A stretch of 64,000 nucleotides of DNA from NCBI RefSeq assembly GCF_000745005.1, contig NZ_JQNB01000001.1, forward strand, positions 3,527,501 through 3,591,500, read 5' to 3'. Position numbers and translations under genes: made by a program. Source of the DNA: Luteibacter sp. 9135. Lineage in GTDB: Bacteria > Pseudomonadota > Gammaproteobacteria > Xanthomonadales > Rhodanobacteraceae. Below, piece after piece: positions 50,333 to 58,871 of this stretch. Below the pieces are notes generated by a model, which had not been told where the DNA came from, ran no database searches, and was given only the letters and a program-made list of their open reading frames with translations. The stretch's first letter is position 1. Each line of letters begins with the position of its first letter.

Positions 50333-50434
50333 ATGTCGATATGCGCCTGCTGTGGCGCGCCCGCCCACGCCGATAGCAACATGTGCCCACACTGCGGACG
50401 AACCGAGTGGACCGCCCCGGTGCGGGCGCGCTGA
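50333..50434 (+). CDS. zinc-ribbon microprotein (33 aa)
   Basis: A 33-codon ORF reads MSICACCGAPAHADSN and then MCPHCGRTEW before a basic tail and TGA. Two CxxC pairs (CACC and CPHC) 10 residues apart make a plausible zinc ribbon. AGG lies eight bases ahead of the ATG. It lies in the gap between DUF3247 and the ferritin-like gene, on the opposite strand. Its small size means it could be a chance ORF, but the spacing of the four cysteines argues against that. Confidence 0.55.
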   Translation: MSICACCGAPAHADSNMCPHCGRTEWTAPVRAR

Positions 50435-50440
50435 GACAGT

Positions 50441-50471
50441 AAAAAAAGACGCCCGGTCCACGGACCGGGCG
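50441..50471 (-). terminator. intrinsic terminator of ferritin-like gene
   Basis: CGCCCGGTCC/GGACCGGGCG form a long GC stem (50450-50471) followed on the minus strand by seven T (50441-50447). It ends the DUF892 gene's transcript. Confidence 0.85.
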
Positions 50472-50508
50472 AAATCGATCAGACCACATGACCGTGCAAA
50501 GGCCACAC

Positions 50509-51006
50509 TCACCCTTGCTCGGCCGCCCTCTGGTTGCCCGCCCGCTCGGCCAGCATGGTCAGCTTCTCGTCGGTGGCCTTCTCCTCCTTGAGCGTGTCCT
50601 GCAGCAGACCCACCGTATCCTTGTAACCGAGTTGCTTGCCGATGGCGCAGAGCGTGCCGTACGACGCGATCTCATAATGCTCGACCTTCTGCGCCGCACC
50701 GATCAATGCCGCGTCGCGCAGCGGGCCTTCGACGATGCCGTCGATAATTTCCTTTGCCTCCTCCACCAGGCCTTCCATCGCTACGCACTTGACTCGCTTG
50801 AGGCGTATGCCAAGCGTCTCCACCACCTGGTCGATACGCTCTACCTGCCCCTGGGTTTCTTCCAGATGGGTCTCGAACGCCTGCCTGAGTTCAGGCGCGG
50901 TGGCGGCGCGGGCAAGCCGGGGCAGCGCGCGGGTCAGCTGCTTCTCGGCACTGTAGATGTCCGAAAGCTCGTGGATGAACAGGTCGTCGATAGACTTGAT
51001 AGCCAT
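50509..51006 (-). CDS. DUF892 ferritin-like protein (YciE/YciF type)
   Basis: This 165-residue four-helix protein begins IKSIDDLFIHELSDIYSAEKQLTRALP, the DUF892 hallmark, with the metal-site Glu/His pattern in ETHLEETQGQVERIDQV and AAQKVEHYEIASYG. Members are linked to stress survival and carry a di-iron-type centre. AGAGGAAC precedes the ATG of MAIKSID. An intrinsic terminator follows. Confidence 0.9.
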   Translation of the reverse strand: MAIKSIDDLFIHELSDIYSAEKQLTRALPRLARAATAPELRQAFETHLEETQGQVERIDQVVETLGIRLKRVKCVAMEGLVEEAKEIIDGIVEGPLRDAALIGAAQKVEHYEIASYGTLCAIGKQLGYKDTVGLLQDTLKEEKATDEKLTMLAERAGNQRAAEQG

Positions 51007-51038
51007 GGGTTCCTCTCTTCGGGGTGGGGGTGAAGCGG

Positions 51039-51317
51039 TCAAGCGCTCACAGGCATGGGCCGACACACCGGGCCGCCCGGGACATAGCCTTCGATCGTGG
51101 TCCAGCCCTCGACCCCGTCCTCGATCTTCAGGCGAACCGGACGGTTCTTCTGTCGACCGATGCACCCGGCCAGGTACAGCGCATGGCGGAAGCATTCGTC
51201 CTGGGAGGAGAACGCGCCCATGCGATGGGAGCCGTGGAACACCTCCCAGGCGAACGCGCGATTGGGCTGCGCCAGGGGGAGATAGAGGGTTTCGCAATGA
51301 TTGGGAGAGATAGTCAT
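51039..51317 (-). CDS. hypothetical protein, 92 aa
   Basis: This small cytoplasmic protein contains AFAWEVFHGSHRMGAFSSQDECFRHALYLAG and RPVRLKIEDGVEGWTTIEGY. The pattern (W.V...G..... F.s..eA...A) recalls DUF2188-like stress proteins, but I do not recognise it with confidence. AGGGACC precedes the ATG. It lies 32 bp upstream of the ferritin-like gene and is probably in its operon. Confidence 0.65.
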   Translation of the reverse strand: MTISPNHCETLYLPLAQPNRAFAWEVFHGSHRMGAFSSQDECFRHALYLAGCIGRQKNRPVRLKIEDGVEGWTTIEGYVPGGPVCRPMPVSA

Positions 51318-51451
51318 ACCGGTCCCTAACCAAAATGCATGCCATGCCACATAGTCACTGATAATCAATTAGTTACACCCGCCCCTTAACAGGGTTCCAG
51401 GAAGAAATTGCCGATGGTCGGAAAAAGATTCAGGGGCTGTCGCATCGAGGC

Positions 51452-52187
51452 TCAGTCCGCTTCGACGCGCATCAGCACGCCGTGGCGCGGAAGCGTCGGA
51501 ATCCGCCAGGTAGGTATGGGCGCATCCGGATCGGGCAACGTCACGCGAGACGCGTGTCGCCATGTACGCAACAGCGTCGCCAGCAGCGCGACGGTGGCAC
51601 CCTCGCCCGCGCACCGGTGACCCTGGCGCAGCGGCCCGAAACCTTGCGCGACCATGCAGGTGTTCGGCTGACGCAGGAAACGATCCGCCCGAAAGCGGCC
51701 GGGATCATCATGGATACGGGGATCGTGGTTGGTGCCATACAGATCCAACAGCAGCCATTCGTCCCTGTCGAAGCTCATCCCGCGCCATGTGAACGGTCGC
51801 GCCACGCGTCCGCCCGCAGCGGGGAAAAAGGGATAGAAGCGCCGTACCTCCTCGATGAACGAGTGCAGCACGATGTCGCTCGCATTCACCACGTCGGCGA
51901 GGCGCGTCACGCAGCCATTGCTCCGTCCGTCGGCGGCGGATCAGACCTTCGATCGCATGGCCCAGCACGTTGCCGGCGCCATCGATCATGGTCGACAGTT
52001 CACGTGTCCGCTGCCGACGTTGTGAGTCCACGGTGCCCCCTACCCAGGCCAGCACGGCTTCTGTCAGCGCGGCCTCCACCTCGGTGTGAAAGCGGATGTA
52101 GTCGCCAGTGCGCCACGTTTCCATGCGACGGGTAAATGCCGCTCCGACGCGCGTACACAGGTCGAACCGCGGAGGTAAACCCTTCAC
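51452..52187 (-). pseudogene. decayed CYP152-like cytochrome P450
   Basis: Two frames carry pieces of a fatty-acid peroxygenase-type P450. The upstream piece has YIRFHTEVEAALTEAVLAWV and ELSTMIDGAGNVLGHAIEGL. The downstream piece has EEVRRFYPFFPAAGGRV, LLLDLYGTNHDPR and the heme-ligand GHRCAGE. They meet near 51905-51920 with a frame change, and the I-helix region between EQW and EEVRRFYPF appears to be missing. The first 100 or so residues are also absent, since the upstream piece begins at a GTG with nothing P450-like before it. It is a gene remnant; no working enzyme is expected. Confidence 0.75.
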
Positions 52188-52274
52188 ATCCCTGGGTCGT
52201 AAGAATTAAGTAACTTTACGTGAGTAACATGCCGGCGTGCACAGATACCTGTGCCGAACTCAACGGGGAATCGC

Positions 52275-55007
52275 ATGGCTCATCAGTGTTCCGATCCGGG
52301 GCGACGCCGCTCCGCCCGCTGGCCCTGGGCCGGCACCATCCTGTCGTTTGCCATCGGGCAGGCGATGGCGCAGTCCACGCCGCCGACGACCGCCCCGTCC
52401 ACGGCCAGCACGTCGCTCGACGCCGTAACGGTCACGGGCAAAGCGTTGTCGCTGCAGAAAGCGGTGGCGGAAAAACGTGCTCTGCCGGTCATCTCCGACG
52501 GCATCTCTTCCGACGAGATCGGCTCCATCCCGGACTTCGGCCTGGGTGAGGCGGTGCAGCGTATCCCCGGTGTGGCCATGACCATCAATAACGGGCGTGG
52601 CGAGGCCCAGTTCCTCAACCTGCGTGGCCTCAACCCTGACTACAACACCGTCACGGTCGATGATATCGCCCTGCCCTCCACGGAGACGACGACGCGCAAC
52701 GTATCGCTGGATGTCCTGCCCTCTTCGCTGGCGCAGCAGGTCAGCATCTACAAGTCGGTCACAGCGGACCTCCCCGCCGATGCCATCGGTGGTGTGACCA
52801 ACCTGCGCACACGCAGCGCGTTCGATGTGCCGGGCCTGTTCGCTTCCGCGCGCGCCAACCTGTCGCGCTGGGCCAACCAGCGCGTGGTAGGCAGCTCCAG
52901 GCCATCGGGCCAGGCCGAGGTCACGGTGAGCAACCGCTTCGGCCCGGACAAGCACCTCGGCTTCGTGCTGTCGTCCAGCTACTTCCGGCGCGATTCATCG
53001 TCGCTGGACACGGCCATGGACAGCAACGGCTACTACCCCTACAGCGGTGGCACGCAACGGCTGGCCTCCCTGCGCCAGAACGCGGCCGGCACCGGCTCGG
53101 TCCTGCGTCCATCCGATAACGTGGACGACCTGGTGGCAGTACCCGATCGACACCGCTGGCTCAGCTACGACAACGTCCGCACGCGCGAGTCGGTGTTCGG
53201 CAAGCTCGAGTGGGACAACCTGGAAAACGCCCGCGCGCACCTCACCGGCGGTTTCTTCCAGCACGAGAACGACGAACAGCGGCGCTCGCAATTCCTCTCG
53301 CGCGTCGGCCCGGCGACGCTGACCTCGCCAACCACCGGCAGCTTTGCGCGAGGCGCCGCGCAGGCCGACTTCGACCACTACGACCAGGTACGCCGCATCA
53401 AGTACGCGGAACTGGGCGGCACCTACGAGCCGGCCGAGCACAGCCAGCTCGACGTAACGGCCAACTATGCGGTGGGCAGTTACCGGCAGACCACGCAGGA
53501 GGATGTCTTCACCAGCGCGTCATCACCCAGTCTGGGCTTCGGCTACGGCGCGACACCCGGCGACACGGGCCTGTTCACGCCGTTCAACACGGCGTACTTC
53601 ATGAATCCCGCTAGCTACGCGCAAACCAGCTATCTCTCCCGCGACGAGCGCAGTCGTCTGGGCACCGGCACGCTCAAGGCCGATTTCACGCATAACCTTC
53701 AGGAGGACGCCAGCGGCTGGGGCTACAAGGCAGGCGCCCAATCGATTCGCCGCCAGCAGCGCTACGACCTTGACGAGGTCGGCTACGTACCGACGCGCCT
53801 CGTCTCACTGGGCACCATCGGCATCGAGGACACCCTGTACCGTCCCTATGATGGCGCCGGCCAGACCCTGCTGCTGATCGATCCAGCCAAGGCAACCGCC
53901 TATTTCCTCGCCCATCCGGGTAACTATGCGCTGGCATCGACCAACGCCCGTAACAGCGCCATCGGCGATTTCAACCTCGATGAGACCACGCAGAACGCGT
54001 ATGGCATGGTCGGCTACCGCGGCGATGCGATCTCGGCCACGGCCGGTGTGCGCTATGAACATACCGGCCAGACCATTATCAACGCCGTGCCGCAGCCGGC
54101 GAACAGCCTGACCCGCACCGTGCGGCAGACCAGCGACAGCAGCTACGGCAAATGGCTGCCATCGGCCGTGTTCACCTACACCATCGATCCGACGCTGGTG
54201 CTGCGCGGCGGCGCCAGCAAGACACTGGCGCGTCCCTCGTATGCCGCGCTTGCGCAGAATGGCGTACCGACGGTGAGCCTGGCGGGCGGCACGATCTCGC
54301 AGACCCTTGCCAATCCGGCACTGGCGCCGCGTGAGTCGAGCAACTACGACCTGTCGCTGGAGTGGTACGCCACGCCGGACGCGATGCTGTCGCTCGCCGC
54401 GTTCGACAAGCACATCCGCAACGAGATCATCAACCTCTCCAGCACGCAGTCGCAGGTCGATCCCGCCGGACTGCCCGGCACCTACCTGGTCACCACCACC
54501 CAGGCGCAGAATGCAGCGAGTGCACGGGTCAAGGGCCTCGAGTTCAGTCTGGTCGACCTGCGCTTCGACTTCCTGCCCGGGCCGCTGCAGGCCCTGGGCG
54601 GCACCTTCAACGCCACGTTGCTGGACATGACCGGCCCGTCGATCACCATGAGCGACGGCAGCCAGCGGACACTGCCTGCCCTGACCGGCGCTGCCAAGGC
54701 GGTGTTCAATGCCTCGCTGCTGTACACGGCCGGCGCGTTCAATGCCCAGCTGAGCGCGAACCGAACCGGCAAGATGCCGATCAGCTTCGCTACCGACAAT
54801 GCGGTCAACGACGTGTACTACGCACGCACGCTGACCTACGACGCCCAGGTGCGCTACGCCTTCACTCCGCACCTCAGCGCGCTCGTGCAGGGAAAGAACC
54901 TCACCAATGCACGACCGACGCGCCTGCTCGGGCCGGGGCAGGACCTGGTCAAGGAAGAACTCGACAACGGCCGTGCGTACTTCGTGGGCGTCAACTATGT
55001 CTTCTAA
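52275..55007 (+). CDS. TonB-dependent receptor of the glycan locus
   Basis: This 910-residue receptor has a signal peptide ending QAMAQ, the TonB box AVTVTGKA, a plug with GIPDFGLGEAVQRIPGVAM-like IPDFGLGEAVQRIPGVAM and a LRGLNPDYNTVTVDDIALP segment, and a barrel ending FVGVNYVF. It belongs to the Xanthomonas/Caulobacter oligosaccharide-receptor type. It starts at ATG after GGGGAATC and is the first gene of a 10-kb co-directional glycan locus. A GTAAC-rich stretch (about 52210-52230) upstream may be an operator. Confidence 0.9.
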   Translation: MAHQCSDPGRRRSARWPWAGTILSFAIGQAMAQSTPPTTAPSTASTSLDAVTVTGKALSLQKAVAEKRALPVISDGISSDEIGSIPDFGLGEAVQRIPGVAMTINNGRGEAQFLNLRGLNPDYNTVTVDDIALPSTETTTRNVSLDVLPSSLAQQVSIYKSVTADLPADAIGGVTNLRTRSAFDVPGLFASARANLSRWANQRVVGSSRPSGQAEVTVSNRFGPDKHLGFVLSSSYFRRDSSSLDTAMDSNGYYPYSGGTQRLASLRQNAAGTGSVLRPSDNVDDLVAVPDRHRWLSYDNVRTRESVFGKLEWDNLENARAHLTGGFFQHENDEQRRSQFLSRVGPATLTSPTTGSFARGAAQADFDHYDQVRRIKYAELGGTYEPAEHSQLDVTANYAVGSYRQTTQEDVFTSASSPSLGFGYGATPGDTGLFTPFNTAYFMNPASYAQTSYLSRDERSRLGTGTLKADFTHNLQEDASGWGYKAGAQSIRRQQRYDLDEVGYVPTRLVSLGTIGIEDTLYRPYDGAGQTLLLIDPAKATAYFLAHPGNYALASTNARNSAIGDFNLDETTQNAYGMVGYRGDAISATAGVRYEHTGQTIINAVPQPANSLTRTVRQTSDSSYGKWLPSAVFTYTIDPTLVLRGGASKTLARPSYAALAQNGVPTVSLAGGTISQTLANPALAPRESSNYDLSLEWYATPDAMLSLAAFDKHIRNEIINLSSTQSQVDPAGLPGTYLVTTTQAQNAASARVKGLEFSLVDLRFDFLPGPLQALGGTFNATLLDMTGPSITMSDGSQRTLPALTGAAKAVFNASLLYTAGAFNAQLSANRTGKMPISFATDNAVNDVYYARTLTYDAQVRYAFTPHLSALVQGKNLTNARPTRLLGPGQDLVKEELDNGRAYFVGVNYVF

Positions 55008-56286
55008 GCGTGTTTCGCCCGGCCGTGGCATGACCGCGCTGGCGCTTGCCGTATCAAACGCCGTGGCGTGCCTTACCGTCGCCGGCGTAGCCTTTGCCGG
55101 TACCGCCACGCCTGCGCCATTCGTCCCACTGCCCACACTGGCGACTGAAGGGTGCTGGGGCGCACAGCCCGACGACGTACGTGCCGCCATCGCCGAGTGC
55201 AGCCGCCGACACGTACCCTGGCTGGTGCTGTCCGTGCGTGCGAATGCGAACGGTGACGCCATGGCCGCCAGCACCTACGCCACGGCGCCCTGCGTGCAAG
55301 GCACAGCCTGCGTGCCGCTGGGCGAGGTGCTGGACCTTACGGGCGCACCGCGTTTCTTGCTCCAGGTATCGCCGGACCTGCTCGATACGGTGCAGCACGC
55401 CGTCGCCGGCCATGCATCCGTCGGCCGTGTCATCGTCCAGCCGATGATCGACCGGCCGGTGGGCGACGTGGCGCCGACGAAGGTACGACCGGGGCTGCTT
55501 TACTCGTGCCGGCAGGTGTCGTCGCCCCGGCCGATGATGGTGCATATCCTCGAGGTCGACCTCACCCGGCCCGGTCTGCATTTCGTTGTGACGCCCGGGC
55601 AACCGGGACACGATGGCGACGGCAAGCCGACCGAGTTCGTCGCCACGAAGACGACCGCCTTCGCGAAGAGCGAACACCTGGACGCCGCAGTCAATGCCAC
55701 CTATTTCCTGCCGTTCGATGGCGGCCACCTGCTCGACAAGCCATACGTCGCGCAGGCCGGACAGCCGGTGACGGTGGATGGCGTGTCGATGTCGCAGGGT
55801 CATTTGGATTCCGGCTACGACAACACCGACGCGCGCTCGGACGGCTCGCTGTGCATCCACGGTGCCCGCCTGGTCATTGCCGCGAAGGCATGCCCCGCTG
55901 GAACCACCGAGGCGGTCGGTGCCGGCCCGATCCTGATGCTGGACGGCAAGGAGCGTCTGCTGGGAGGCCCACGCGTGGACTACTACAAGGACAACGAGCC
56001 ACGCACGGCGATCGGTATCGACAAGGCCGCCAGACGCCTGTGGCTGGTGATCGTCGACGGTCGCCAGACCGGCTACAGCGAAGGCATGCCGTTGCAGGAA
56101 ATGACCGCGCTGCTGCGCGACCTCGGGGCCAGCTCGGCCATGAACCTGGACGGGGGAGGTTCGTCGACGATGGTGCTGCGCCGGAACGGCGCGGCCGCGA
56201 TCGTCAACAGTCCCATCCACACCGGCATTCCCGGTCGCGAGCGACCCGTGGGCAACCACCTCGGCCTGCGCTTCGATCCGCAGTGA
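54997..56286 (+). CDS. exported phosphodiester glycosidase (NAGPA-like)
   Basis: This 429-residue exported protein has a signal peptide (TALALAVSNAVACLTVAGVAFA) and a phosphodiester glycosidase domain (DUF2233, about residues 180-425) with NATYFLPFDGGHL, GAGPILMLDGK and the signature MNLDGGGSSTMVL. The human relative uncovers mannose-6-phosphate by removing a capping GlcNAc phosphodiester. The ATG lies 8 bp before the receptor stop. It would cleave sugar-phosphodiester bonds in the substrate that the receptor imports. Confidence 0.85.
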   Translation: MSSKRVSPGRGMTALALAVSNAVACLTVAGVAFAGTATPAPFVPLPTLATEGCWGAQPDDVRAAIAECSRRHVPWLVLSVRANANGDAMAASTYATAPCVQGTACVPLGEVLDLTGAPRFLLQVSPDLLDTVQHAVAGHASVGRVIVQPMIDRPVGDVAPTKVRPGLLYSCRQVSSPRPMMVHILEVDLTRPGLHFVVTPGQPGHDGDGKPTEFVATKTTAFAKSEHLDAAVNATYFLPFDGGHLLDKPYVAQAGQPVTVDGVSMSQGHLDSGYDNTDARSDGSLCIHGARLVIAAKACPAGTTEAVGAGPILMLDGKERLLGGPRVDYYKDNEPRTAIGIDKAARRLWLVIVDGRQTGYSEGMPLQEMTALLRDLGASSAMNLDGGGSSTMVLRRNGAAAIVNSPIHTGIPGRERPVGNHLGLRFDPQ

Positions 56287-56334
56287 CATAATCGATGCGG
56301 CCAGCGCCGCCGAAACGAGGAACCCTGCCCACCC

Positions 56335-57498
56335 ATGCCCGCTCCCACTCCCCTTGCCAGCCAGGTGGCGCCGCAGTTCCTGCGTGCGCCGGACTCCGCC
56401 GATACGGTTTCCCACAACGAGCGCGACCTGCTCGACCTCGTCCGCCACCATGGCACCACCACGCGGGCGGATCTCGGCCGGGCCACGGGACTCACGGCCC
56501 AGTCGATCAAGCGGCTGGTCGACGAACTGGTCGAGCGCGGCATGCTGTGCATGGGCGAAACCATCTCGGTAGGACGTGGCAAGCCGGCGGTGGCCATAAC
56601 CCTCGACCCGGCGTTCGCCTATTCGGCCGGCGTATCGATCACCACCGACTCGATGTCGTTGTGCCTGATCGATTTCGCGGGGAACGTGCTGATCCGCCAC
56701 GACGAGACGCTAGCCACGACCGGCCGGAAAGCACTGGTCAAACGCATCGACACCTTGCTGGGCCGGCTGGTGCGGCGCACGGGCGTGCCGGTCGAACGGG
56801 TATTGGGCGTGGGCGTGGGCACCACCGGCTTCTTCATCGGCGAGGGATCGCGGATGAACCCGCCCTCGGCGCTCGACGATATCGCGCTGATCGAACTGGA
56901 CGTGTTGTTGTCGGAGGCTACCGGCTATCCGGTCTGGCTGGACAACGACGGCAGCGTGGCGGCCATCGGCGAAAGCCTTTACGGCGTCGGCCGTGATTAT
57001 CGGGACTTCGCCTATTATTTCTTCGGCCACGGTTTCGGCGGCGGCATGATCCTCGATGGGCGCTGCTACCGCGGTCATCACGGCAACTCGGGTGAATTTG
57101 CCGGCATGCTGCCCGCGCTGGGGCACGAGCGCGCCGCCCTGGAAACCCTGCGAAGCATGCTGGTCGAGGACGGCCACGACCTGCCCACCGTGCAGGCCCT
57201 GATCGACGGCTACGACCCGGCGTGGCCCGGCATCGAACACTGGCTGGACCGCGTGGCGCCGGGCCTTTCCGCCGTGAGTTCGGCCGTGGTCGCCATCGCG
57301 GACCCCGCCGCCATCGTGCTCGGTGGACGTGCCCCGGCCGACCTGGCGGCACGGCTGGCCGCGCGCATCGTCATCGACAACGTGTCGCGCCGCGGCCATG
57401 GGCGCCCATTGCCGGCCGTGGTGCTGGCCGATGCCCCCCACGACCCCGTGGCGCTCGGTGCGGCCAGCCTGCCCTTCAAGGAATGTTTTTTCTGGTGA
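56335..57498 (+). CDS. ROK-family transcriptional regulator
   Basis: This 387-residue regulator has an N-terminal winged HTH (ERDLLDLVRHHGTTTRADLGRATGLTAQSIKRLVDELVERG) followed by a ROK sugar-kinase-like domain: YSAGVSITTDSMSLCLIDF, VGVGTTGFF, WLDNDGSVAAIGE and HHGNSGEFAGML. The ROK zinc-binding Cys motif is missing. It probably senses a sugar and controls the locus in which it sits. The ATG is 48 bp after the glycosidase stop. Confidence 0.88.
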   Translation: MPAPTPLASQVAPQFLRAPDSADTVSHNERDLLDLVRHHGTTTRADLGRATGLTAQSIKRLVDELVERGMLCMGETISVGRGKPAVAITLDPAFAYSAGVSITTDSMSLCLIDFAGNVLIRHDETLATTGRKALVKRIDTLLGRLVRRTGVPVERVLGVGVGTTGFFIGEGSRMNPPSALDDIALIELDVLLSEATGYPVWLDNDGSVAAIGESLYGVGRDYRDFAYYFFGHGFGGGMILDGRCYRGHHGNSGEFAGMLPALGHERAALETLRSMLVEDGHDLPTVQALIDGYDPAWPGIEHWLDRVAPGLSAVSSAVVAIADPAAIVLGGRAPADLAARLAARIVIDNVSRRGHGRPLPAVVLADAPHDPVALGAASLPFKECFFW

Positions 57499-57550
57499 AA
57501 CACTAGGGCCCTACCATGGACACCCTTCCGCACGACAAGTGGGGCTTCGG

Positions 57551-58807
57551 GTGAACCTGGAACGACAGCGGCTGATCCGTTACGGCGGCGCGCATGGCGG
57601 GAAAAGCCTTTTCTGGCACACGGCCGAACTGCTTTTCGGTTATGTACTGACCGAGGCATGGAAGATGCCGCCCCTGGATGCCGGGCGTGTCCTCGCGGTG
57701 AGCATGGCCTTGTCCGCCGTCCTGGACATCGTCGCCGCATGGCTCCTGACCCGACGGGGCCTTGGTGTGCCGCAGGCCGGCCAGGTCCAGGCATGGGCCA
57801 CGCTCGCCTGCGGTGCCGCCTTCGTGGCGTTCGGCCTGTCGGGCCTGCTGCCGCCGGTCGCCCACGGGGCGCTGGCCGTCGCGGGCGTCGTCTGCTTTCG
57901 TATCGCCTATGTCTTCATCGACGTGCCGCAGAACGCGCTGCTGGCCATGCTGGCCGAAGACGATCGCGAACGCACCGCACTGGCCTCGACCCGCTACGTA
58001 GCTGGTGGCGTCGCGGCCATGCTGGTCACCGGGGTGCTTGCGCCACTGCTGGTCCACGAAAAAGCGTCGGCGGGCCTGATCTTCGCCGGTTTCACCATCG
58101 CCGTATCGCTGATCGCGACGCTGACCGCCGTCGTGCTGCGTCGGCACCTGGATGCGGGATCGCGCGATGTCGGCGACGCGACGCCTTTCGCAGCGCGACC
58201 GGCGACCTCGCCTACGCGCGATGGCATGCAACCTTCGCGCATGCTGCCGGCGATGTTCATCGTCTCGGCGGGAACCTCCCTGTTCGGCCGCCTCGAGGTC
58301 TATTTCGTCGCCTCGTCGGATCACGCGCACGTGGCCTACCTGCTGCTGGCCATCGCGGCCGGCACGGTCATCGCGCAACCGGCGTGGGTCTGGGTATCCC
58401 GCCGCACCACGCTGCCCGGCATGCTGCGCATCGCTGCCGGCGCCATGCTGGCGGCCGTCGTGGTCTTCCGTGGGGTCGCCGACCAAGGCGGCGACGTACT
58501 GCTGCTGGCCGGCTTCGTTTACGGCTCGGCGTGCGGCGGCGTGCTGCTGGGGTTATGGTCGCTGGCAGCGGGCATGGCGACCGAGCGATCGACCCGCTTC
58601 GCTCCGGCCACGACGATGGCGTGGCTGACCTTCACCGCCAAGCTCGGCCTGGCGGCTTCCGCGCTGGCCAGCGGCTGGGTGCTGCATGGATCGGACTACC
58701 ACGCCGCGAATAGTCACGGCGTCTTGCAGGCGATGACCGGCGCTGTCATTGTCGGCGCCCTCGCCTGCCTGACCGTGAACACACGCAGCCACGCGCTTGC
58801 GATCTAG
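57551..58807 (+). CDS. MFS sugar transporter
   Basis: This 418-residue inner-membrane transporter has about twelve helices, the first beginning SLFWHTAELLFGYVLTEAW. The GPH-like sugar:cation features include FIDVPQNALLAMLAEDDRERTALASTR. It starts at GTG. It would carry an oligosaccharide or monosaccharide released in the periplasm into the cytosol. Confidence 0.82.
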   Translation: MNLERQRLIRYGGAHGGKSLFWHTAELLFGYVLTEAWKMPPLDAGRVLAVSMALSAVLDIVAAWLLTRRGLGVPQAGQVQAWATLACGAAFVAFGLSGLLPPVAHGALAVAGVVCFRIAYVFIDVPQNALLAMLAEDDRERTALASTRYVAGGVAAMLVTGVLAPLLVHEKASAGLIFAGFTIAVSLIATLTAVVLRRHLDAGSRDVGDATPFAARPATSPTRDGMQPSRMLPAMFIVSAGTSLFGRLEVYFVASSDHAHVAYLLLAIAAGTVIAQPAWVWVSRRTTLPGMLRIAAGAMLAAVVVFRGVADQGGDVLLLAGFVYGSACGGVLLGLWSLAAGMATERSTRFAPATTMAWLTFTAKLGLAASALASGWVLHGSDYHAANSHGVLQAMTGAVIVGALACLTVNTRSHALAI

Positions 58808-58871
58808 ACGGCCGCTAGCGCAATAAAAAACGATTTTTCGCAACTTCCCGACAACTCCCATCGGACACCCC

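Noticed and set aside
51007..51345. N-terminal extension of the DUF892 ORF to 278 residues
   Set aside because: The extra part overlaps the 92-residue gene in another frame, while a strong ribosome site precedes the ATG of MAIKSID where the family normally begins.
54997..55030. Internal start of the phosphodiester glycosidase at 55030
   Set aside because: The upstream ATG at 54997 overlaps the receptor stop, giving coupling, and still leaves a valid signal peptide; the later ATG remains possible.
57504..57513. TAGGGCCCTA palindrome before the MFS gene
   Set aside because: It is a perfect 10-bp palindrome but short and GC-rich, so it is expected by chance and has no supporting context.
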